Origin: Microbacterium esteraromaticum
Lineage (GTDB): Bacteria > Actinomycetota > Actinomycetes > Actinomycetales > Microbacteriaceae
Direction: 5' to 3'
Length of the DNA stretch: 64,000 nt
NCBI RefSeq assembly: GCF_017303215.1
Contig: NZ_JAEMWU010000001.1
Coordinates: 124,001-188,000, forward strand
Part shown: positions 59,023 through 64,000 of the stretch, piece after piece
How the letters are laid out: each line of letters opens with the position of its first letter
Position numbering within the stretch: position 1 is the stretch's first letter
Program-made: the position numbers and the translations under genes
The notes under the pieces: model-generated
Databases searched by the model: none
What the model was told of the DNA's origin: nothing
The model's input: the letters and a program-made list of their open reading frames with translations, nothing else

Positions 59023-60465
59023 ATGGATGATGCGGACGACAGAGCGAGAAAACGCCTGTCACGCGTTCCTCCCCGTGGCGCGATCGTCGCCGTGCTCGCC
59101 TTCGTCGGCCTGTGCTCGGCATTCATGTTCACGCTCGTCGTGCCGTTGCAGGCCGAGCTCCCTCGCATCCTGAATGCCTCCCGCGAGGACACCTCGTGGG
59201 TCGTCACCATCACCCTGCTCGTCGCCGCGGTCGCCACCCCGATCTCGGGGCGCCTGGGCGACATGTACGGCAAGCGCCGCGTGGTCATCGCGCTACTGAT
59301 CCTGCTGATCTTCGGATCGGTGATCGCCGCCCTGTCGAACTCGATCATCGGCGTCATCATCGGCCGCGGCCTGCAGGGCGCCACCACCGGGGTCGTTCCC
59401 CTCGGCATCGCCATCATGCGTGACGTCCTGCCGCCCGAACGCCTCGGCACCTCGGTGGCACTGATGAGCGCGACCATGGGCGTCGGCGGCGCCGTCGGCA
59501 TGCCCGTCGCCGCCTACCTGGCGCAGAACGCCGACTGGCACTCGCTGTTCTGGCTCGCCGCAGCCCTCGGAGTGATCAGCGCGATCCTGGTGATGCTGAT
59601 CGTGCCCGATGACGTGCTGCTGTCACCGGGACGCCTCGACATCGTCGGAGCGATCGGCCTCGCCATCGGCCTGACGGGGCTGCTGCTCTACGTGTCGCGC
59701 GGCGCCGAGTGGGGCTGGACGGCTCCGGCATCACTGATCAGCCTGGTCGGCGGCATCCTCGTGCTGTTGATCTGGGGCTGGTACCAACTGCGCACCCGAG
59801 AGCCGCTGCTCGACTTGCGCGTGGCCGCCAGGCCCGCGGTGCTGTTCACCAACATCGCCGCCATCTGCATGGGCTTCGCGCTGTTCTCGTCGAACGTGAC
59901 GTTCCCGCAGCTGCTCGAACTGCCCGTCGCGACCGGCTCGGGCCTGGGACTCGATATGTTCTCGGCCGCCCTGGTCGTGGCCACCTCGGGCGTGGTGATG
60001 ATGATCATCTCGCCGCTGTCGGGCTTCCTCGAGCGCACGGTCGGCCCCCGCCCCCTGTTCACCGTGGGTACCGCGGCGATCGTGCTCGCCTACGTGTTCG
60101 TGTTGCTGTGGTCCACCGAGGTGTGGCACCTGCTGATCGCCAACCTCCTCATCGGCGTCGGCATCGGCTTCTCATTCGCCGCCATGCCGATGATCATCAT
60201 GCGCGCCGTTCCCGCCCACGAGACCGGGGCATCGAACGGGCTGAACGCTTTGTTCCGCTCGGTGGGCACGTCGACGGCATCCGCAGTGATGGGCGGCGTC
60301 CTCGCCGCCATGAGCATCGACGTCAACGGCATGGCCGTGCCCACCCGCGAAGCCTTCGAGGTCTGCTTCTGGTTGGCGATCGCCGCGGGCATCATCGCCT
60401 TCGCGCTGACGTTCGTCATTCCGCGGCATCCGCACTCCGAGCAGCACCCCGCGCTGCCGGGCTGA
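59023..60465 (+). CDS. MFS drug transporter (DHA2/EmrB-QacA-like)
   Basis: 480-residue proton-coupled exporter with about 14 helices. Motif A is GRLGDMYGKRRV; motif C-like region is SATMGVGGAVGMPVAAYLA, characteristic of antiporters. The extra central helices (around LVGGILVLLIWGWYQL) support the 14-helix DHA2 subgroup. Substrate unknown. ATG 59023 was chosen over GTG 59017 because of the -10 spacing. Confidence 0.88.
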   Translation: MDDADDRARKRLSRVPPRGAIVAVLAFVGLCSAFMFTLVVPLQAELPRILNASREDTSWVVTITLLVAAVATPISGRLGDMYGKRRVVIALLILLIFGSVIAALSNSIIGVIIGRGLQGATTGVVPLGIAIMRDVLPPERLGTSVALMSATMGVGGAVGMPVAAYLAQNADWHSLFWLAAALGVISAILVMLIVPDDVLLSPGRLDIVGAIGLAIGLTGLLLYVSRGAEWGWTAPASLISLVGGILVLLIWGWYQLRTREPLLDLRVAARPAVLFTNIAAICMGFALFSSNVTFPQLLELPVATGSGLGLDMFSAALVVATSGVVMMIISPLSGFLERTVGPRPLFTVGTAAIVLAYVFVLLWSTEVWHLLIANLLIGVGIGFSFAAMPMIIMRAVPAHETGASNGLNALFRSVGTSTASAVMGGVLAAMSIDVNGMAVPTREAFEVCFWLAIAAGIIAFALTFVIPRHPHSEQHPALPG

Positions 60466-60548
60466 TTCCGCCGCGCGGCGGACGCGCCCGCGTCGGTATC
60501 GGATGCCCGGTTCGGATGCCCGGTTCGGATGCCCGGGGTCGGCGCGCG

Positions 60549-60554
60549 TACGCT
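60549..60554 (+). promoter_or_regulatory. -10 element of the peptide transporter gene (leaderless)
   Basis: TACGCT, seven bases, ATG 60562; the same hexamer and spacing as hemL. Confidence 0.5.
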
Positions 60555-60561
60555 GGAACCC

Positions 60562-62031
60562 ATGACTTCTTCGCCGACTGAGGCCGAACCGGCCTCGCGC
60601 GACACCCGCTTCTTCGGCCAACCGCGCGCGCTCGTGCACCTGTTCGGCGTCGAGATGTGGGAGCGTTTCAGCTTCTACGGCATGCAGGGCATCCTGCTGA
60701 TCTACCTGTACTTCTCGGTCGCCGACGGCGGCCTGGGTGTTCCCGAGGCGATCGCCGGTGGCATCCTCGGTGCCTACGGCGGATCGGTGTACCTGTCGAC
60801 GATCCTCGGCGCCTGGCTTGCCGACCGGATGTTCGGCTCGGAGCGGGTGCTGTTCGTCAGCGCGATCGTGATCGTCGCCGGCCACCTGTCGCTGGCTCTG
60901 CTGCCGGGTCTGATCGGCGTCGGCGTCGGCCTGGTGCTGATCGCGCTCGGCTCGGGCGGGCTGAAGGCCAACGCCACCTCGGTGGTCGGCACCCTCTACT
61001 CCCCCGAGGACACCCGCCGGGATGCCGGGTTCTCGCTGTTCTACCTGGGCATCAATCTGGGCGCGTTCCTGGGTCCGATCCTGACGGGCCTGCTGCAGTC
61101 GACCGCCGGCTTCCACTGGGGCTTCGGCCTCGCCGCGGTGGGCATGACCCTGGGTCTGATCCAGTACTCCTTCGGGCGCAAGGAACTGCCTGCGAGCGCC
61201 CACGTCGTGCACAACCCCCTGCCGCGCAACCGCTACCCGCTGGTGGGCATCATCGCGATCGCCTCGATCGCCGTGCTCGCCGTGCTGGTGCTGATCGGCG
61301 TGATCCGCGCCGACAACCTGTCGGACATCGTGATCCTCGGCGCGCTGGTCGCCACGGTGGCGTACTTCGCCGTGATCCTCTCGAGCCGTCACGTCACCTC
61401 GCAGGAGCGCTCGCGCGTGTGGGCCTTTCTGCCGCTGTTCATCACGAGCGTGGCGTTCTGGTCGCTGTATCTGCAGCAGTTCACCGTACTCACGGTGTAC
61501 TCCGACAAGCGCCTCGACCGTGAGATCTTCGGCTGGGAGATGCCCATCCCGTGGGTGCAGTCGATCAACCCGGTCTTCATCATCCTGCTCTCGGGCGTCT
61601 TCGCGGCCCTCTGGTCGCGCCTGGGCACACGGCAGCCGTCGACTCCGGTCAAGTTCGCGCTCGGCACCGCCATCATGGGCGGGGCGTTCCTGCTGTTCCT
61701 GCCCTTCGCGAACGGTGGCCCCGGCTCGACGCCGCTGCTGGCGATCGTCGGCATCCTGTTCATCTTCACCGTCGCCGAGTTGCTGATCTCGCCCATCGGG
61801 CTGTCGGCGGCGACCAAGCTGGCGCCGGCCCGTTACCAGACGCAGATGGTGGCGCTGTTCTTCCTCTCGATCGCGCTGGGATCGGCCATCTCGGGCTGGC
61901 TGGTGCAGTTCTACGACCCAGCCAATGAGGCACCGTACTTCTCGATCCTCGGCGGCATCGCCATCGTGGTCGGGGCGGGGCTGCTGCTCGCGGCGAAGCC
62001 GGTGCTGACGCTCATGCGCGGAGTGCGCTGA
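60562..62031 (+). CDS. POT-family di/tripeptide transporter
   Basis: 489-residue proton-coupled oligopeptide symporter (DtpT-like). The proton-coupling ExxER motif is present as VEMWERFSFYGMQGIL in the first helix. Other family marks are GAYGGSVYLSTILGAWLADR and LGSGGLKANATSVVGTLY, and FYLGINLGAFLGP in helix 5. A late EL(L/I)xSP(I/V)G motif, AELLISPIGLS, is also there. It imports short peptides as nitrogen or carbon source. Followed by a strong terminator. Confidence 0.93.
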   Translation: MTSSPTEAEPASRDTRFFGQPRALVHLFGVEMWERFSFYGMQGILLIYLYFSVADGGLGVPEAIAGGILGAYGGSVYLSTILGAWLADRMFGSERVLFVSAIVIVAGHLSLALLPGLIGVGVGLVLIALGSGGLKANATSVVGTLYSPEDTRRDAGFSLFYLGINLGAFLGPILTGLLQSTAGFHWGFGLAAVGMTLGLIQYSFGRKELPASAHVVHNPLPRNRYPLVGIIAIASIAVLAVLVLIGVIRADNLSDIVILGALVATVAYFAVILSSRHVTSQERSRVWAFLPLFITSVAFWSLYLQQFTVLTVYSDKRLDREIFGWEMPIPWVQSINPVFIILLSGVFAALWSRLGTRQPSTPVKFALGTAIMGGAFLLFLPFANGGPGSTPLLAIVGILFIFTVAELLISPIGLSAATKLAPARYQTQMVALFFLSIALGSAISGWLVQFYDPANEAPYFSILGGIAIVVGAGLLLAAKPVLTLMRGVR

Positions 62032-62050
62032 GCACACACACTCGACGATG

Positions 62051-62090
62051 AAAGGGGCCCGGTGGTGCGTTCAGCACCGCCGGGCCCCTT
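62051..62090. terminator. Hairpin between peptide transporter and beta-lactamase-fold genes
   Basis: Stem aaggggcccggtggtgc with gcaccgccgggcccctt (one wobble), 5-base loop. It lies between convergent genes, so it can end both. Confidence 0.88.
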
Positions 62091-62112
62091 CGTCAGAGGA
62101 CGCGCCCTCTGA

Positions 62113-63048
62113 TCAGTGCGCGTACTCCATGAGGTCGGTGCCGAGAATGCGGAAGGCCTCATGCGCCCGCAGGCGGTGGCTGATCGAGAGGTCATCGAAG
62201 CAGACCGTGAGCGCATAGGCGACACCGGCGCGCGGACCACCCAGCACACCGGCCTCAGCGCGCACGCCGCGGTCACGTCCGGTCTTGTTGATGAACAGCA
62301 GCCCGTGGGCGTCCTGATCATGGGCGAACGGGTCGAGCCCCGTCGCCGAAGCGACCAGGCTCAGGTCGTGGTTCAAGCTCAGCCATTCCGAGACCTGTGC
62401 ACTGACCGCGGCGTTGACGACCTTGGAGTTCACCAGGGCGGCCATGAGCCCGGCGAACTCACGCGTCGTTCCGACCGCGACGTGCGGGGCGTCGTCGGGG
62501 CCGCGCTTGTCGCGGAATCTGTCGAGAACGGCGCTACGCGGCATGCCGAGGCTCACCATACGGGCACGCACCTGGTCATGACCGACGACGTCGAGTAGCG
62601 CGTTGGCCGCGTTCGGATCGCCGGCGGCCGCCGCGAGCACCGCGAGGTCGACCATCGGCAACGCCGGTGCACGCAGACTGCGCCACAGGCCGGAGCCCGC
62701 GACGAACTGCGCACGGACACGGTCGATGATCTGCAACGGCTCGATCCGGCCGGTCTCCAGACCTGCCGCCGTCTCGACCAGCACGGGCACGACGCCGAGC
62801 CCGGCGATGGGCAGCGCGACGTGGTCGTCTCCAGAGAGCACAACGTCGCCGGTGTCGAGGTCGGCGACGTGCACTGACACCTGGGCGCCGGACTGAGCGA
62901 GCTCCTGCAGTGCGCGCAGACTCGACCCGAACGAACGACGACCGACCGCGGCGCGACGGGGCGCGCGACGCCCACGGTGCCGCGCACGGCGCAACGACGC
63001 GCGGGCGCCTTCGACGGGCTCGGGAACAGAAGAGGAGTGCGGGGACAC
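62113..63048 (-). CDS. Class-A beta-lactamase-fold protein lacking the active-site serine motif
   Basis: 311 residues. The C-terminal two thirds look like a class-A serine hydrolase: central helices with DLAVLAAAAGDPNAANALLD and the third motif preserved in LLFINKTGRDRGVRAEAGVL. At the place of S-x-x-K the sequence is LPIAGLGVVPVLVE, without Ser or Lys, so hydrolase activity is unlikely. The N-terminus is basic (Arg-rich, residues 16-40) and holds VPEPVEGA, encoded by a palindromic repeat-like DNA sequence at 63007-63027. No signal peptide. GTG 63048 has AGGA upstream; the true start could be later. Confidence 0.75.
   Translation of the reverse strand: MSPHSSSVPEPVEGARASLRRARHRGRRAPRRAAVGRRSFGSSLRALQELAQSGAQVSVHVADLDTGDVVLSGDDHVALPIAGLGVVPVLVETAAGLETGRIEPLQIIDRVRAQFVAGSGLWRSLRAPALPMVDLAVLAAAAGDPNAANALLDVVGHDQVRARMVSLGMPRSAVLDRFRDKRGPDDAPHVAVGTTREFAGLMAALVNSKVVNAAVSAQVSEWLSLNHDLSLVASATGLDPFAHDQDAHGLLFINKTGRDRGVRAEAGVLGGPRAGVAYALTVCFDDLSISHRLRAHEAFRILGTDLMEYAH
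63007..63027 (+). repeat. Widespread ccttcgacgggctcgggaa-type repeat inside a coding region
   Basis: The motif resembles the ccttcgacaggctcaggga sequence that occurs as short interspersed repeats in many high-GC genomes. Read on the minus strand it encodes VPEPVEGA near the start of the beta-lactamase-fold protein. Confidence 0.5.
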
Positions 63049-63085
63049 GCAGTTCCTAACGGGGGATGGGGGAGGTCACGGCCTG

Positions 63086-63116
63086 TGGAACCGCCGTCCC
63101 CCCGGCGGCGGTTCCA
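63086..63116 (-). terminator. Hairpin after the M13 peptidase gene
   Basis: Perfect 11-bp stem (63086-63096 with 63106-63116) and a 9-base loop rich in C, about 50 bases past the peptidase stop. No clear U-run. Confidence 0.6.
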
Positions 63117-63164
63117 GCCGTAGTGCTCATCGTAGTCCGCTCCCCCGTGCCCCTCTACAGCACG

Positions 63165-64000
63165 TCACCAGATCGTGACGCGCTGCTGTTCGGGCAGGTA
63201 GAGGGCGTCGCCCTCGGAGACCTCGAACGCCGTGTAGAACGCGTCGACATTGCTGAGGATCTGGTTGCAACGGAACTCGTTCGGCGAGTGCGGGTCGATC
63301 GTCAGCAGGCGGATCGTCTCGGCGTCGCGGCTCTTCTGCTGCCACACCTGCGCCCAACTCAACAGCAACCGCTGTACGCCGCTGTACCCGTCGATCACAA
63401 CGTCTTCCCCACCCTGCAACGACAGCTCGTAGGCCTTCAGTGCGATGCCGAGCCCACCCAGATCGCCGATGTTCTCACCGATCGTGAGGGCGCCGTTGAC
63501 CTTGTGCTCGTCATCGAGGCCCAGCGGGGTGAGAGCGTCGTACTGGGCGATCAGAGCCTTGGTGCGCTCCTCGAACGCCGCGCGATCCGCGTCGGTCCAC
63601 CAGTCCTGCAGACGCCCGTCGCCGTCGTAGCGGCTGCCCTGGTCGTCGAAGCCGTGCCCGATCTCGTGACCGATCACCGAACCGATCCCGCCGTAGTTCG
63701 CGGCCGCATCGCGGTTGGGATCGAAGAACGGGTACTGCAGGATCGCCGCCGGGAACACGATCTCGTTCATCAGCGGGTTGTAGTAGGCGTTGACCATCTG
63801 CGGCGGCATGAACCACTCGTCGCGATCGATCGGCTTGCCGACCTTCGAGATCTGGCGGTCGTGCTCGAACCGGGTCGCTCGGCGCGCGTTGCCGATCAGG
63901 TCGTCGGCAGCGATTTCGACGGCGTCATAGTCGCGCCACACGTCGGGGTGGCCGATCTTCGGTCGGAAGGTCGCGAGCTTGGCGAGCGCCTTCTCACGCG
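63165..64000 (-). CDS. M13 family zinc metallopeptidase, C-terminal part (cut by window edge)
   Basis: The reading frame is open to the end of the window, giving the last 278 residues or so of a neprilysin/PepO-like endopeptidase. The zinc motif is SVIGHEIGHGFDDQG, the third zinc ligand is the Glu of LTIGENIGDLGG, and MVNAYYNPLMNEIVFPAAIL is the substrate-binding N-A-Y-Y motif. The protein ends VTIW, the usual M13 C-terminal Trp. It cleaves peptides; location cannot be judged without the N-terminus. Confidence 0.95.
   Translation of the reverse strand, partial: REKALAKLATFRPKIGHPDVWRDYDAVEIAADDLIGNARRATRFEHDRQISKVGKPIDRDEWFMPPQMVNAYYNPLMNEIVFPAAILQYPFFDPNRDAAANYGGIGSVIGHEIGHGFDDQGSRYDGDGRLQDWWTDADRAAFEERTKALIAQYDALTPLGLDDEHKVNGALTIGENIGDLGGLGIALKAYELSLQGGEDVVIDGYSGVQRLLLSWAQVWQQKSRDAETIRLLTIDPHSPNEFRCNQILSNVDAFYTAFEVSEGDALYLPEQQRVTIW

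Noticed and set aside
1-64000. CRISPR arrays, rRNA and tRNA genes
   Set aside because: No regularly spaced repeats and no recognisable tRNA or rRNA sequence were seen in the gaps inspected.

Overview
The window is about 70% GC, with G/C-ending codons, short intergenic gaps, many GTG starts and frequent leaderless-type promoters. It carries the coproporphyrin-dependent haem pathway (HemQ, CgoX-type oxidase), YkoEDC-type thiamine-precursor uptake behind a TPP riboswitch, a D-Ala-D-Ala carboxypeptidase and actinobacterial small families (DUF3618, Actinobacterial holin, DUF4407). Together these point to an actinobacterium of the Microbacteriaceae, most likely Microbacterium or a close relative. 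This is an inference from gene content and style; no rRNA or tRNA gene is present to confirm it.

Layout. 0.15-14.3 kb: aldo/keto reductase, a two-component system, a flavin-based electron-transfer operon (acidic anchored protein, ferric-reductase-like flavocytochrome, FMN-binding protein, ApbE), a DUF4407 membrane pair, a MocR regulator, a TetR/oxidoreductase divergon, SixA, RlmN and KDPG aldolase. 14.5-22.5 kb: two short-chain dehydrogenases, a frameshifted DUF488 gene, an aminoglycoside-phosphotransferase-like gene between inverted repeats, the thiamine-precursor ECF transporter, and a DacA-type peptidase. 22.6-31.9 kb: a heterodimeric ABC exporter, a glycosyltransferase, a 3-hydroxyisobutyryl-CoA hydrolase-like enzyme, and an ABC ATPase with a roughly 450-residue acidic tail. 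32-42.2 kb: haem cluster hemL-hemB-hemD-hemC-hemQ, then three small envelope/stress genes, hemG(Y) and hemE on the minus strand, with hemA divergent. 42.2-45.3 kb: an accessory insertion bringing a low-GC ATPase-TIR gene next to a HhH-GPD gene whose 5' end is duplicated and broken on the other side. 45.3-51.5 kb: glycan-degradation genes (fucosidase, GH-A glycosidase, alpha-mannosidase) with a cytidylyltransferase. 51.8-64 kb: a 36-residue small protein, membrane protein, glyS, GNAT, an HTH plus Clp-N/SRPBCC pair, an FMN hydroxy-acid oxidase, a TspO-like protein, two MFS-type transporters, a degenerate beta-lactamase-fold protein and the C-terminal part of an M13 metallopeptidase cut by the window edge.

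Three things stand out. First, the ATPase-TIR gene looks like a single-gene NAD-depleting defence protein that arrived by an event that duplicated the start of its neighbour. Second, at least ten intergenic palindromes of seven unrelated sequence families occur; most share an arm1-arm2-loop-arm2'-arm1' layout, and three families occur as pairs bracketing one to a few genes. Third, about two dozen genes have a -10-like hexamer exactly 6-7 nt before the start codon, which implies widespread leaderless transcription and was used here to choose starts.
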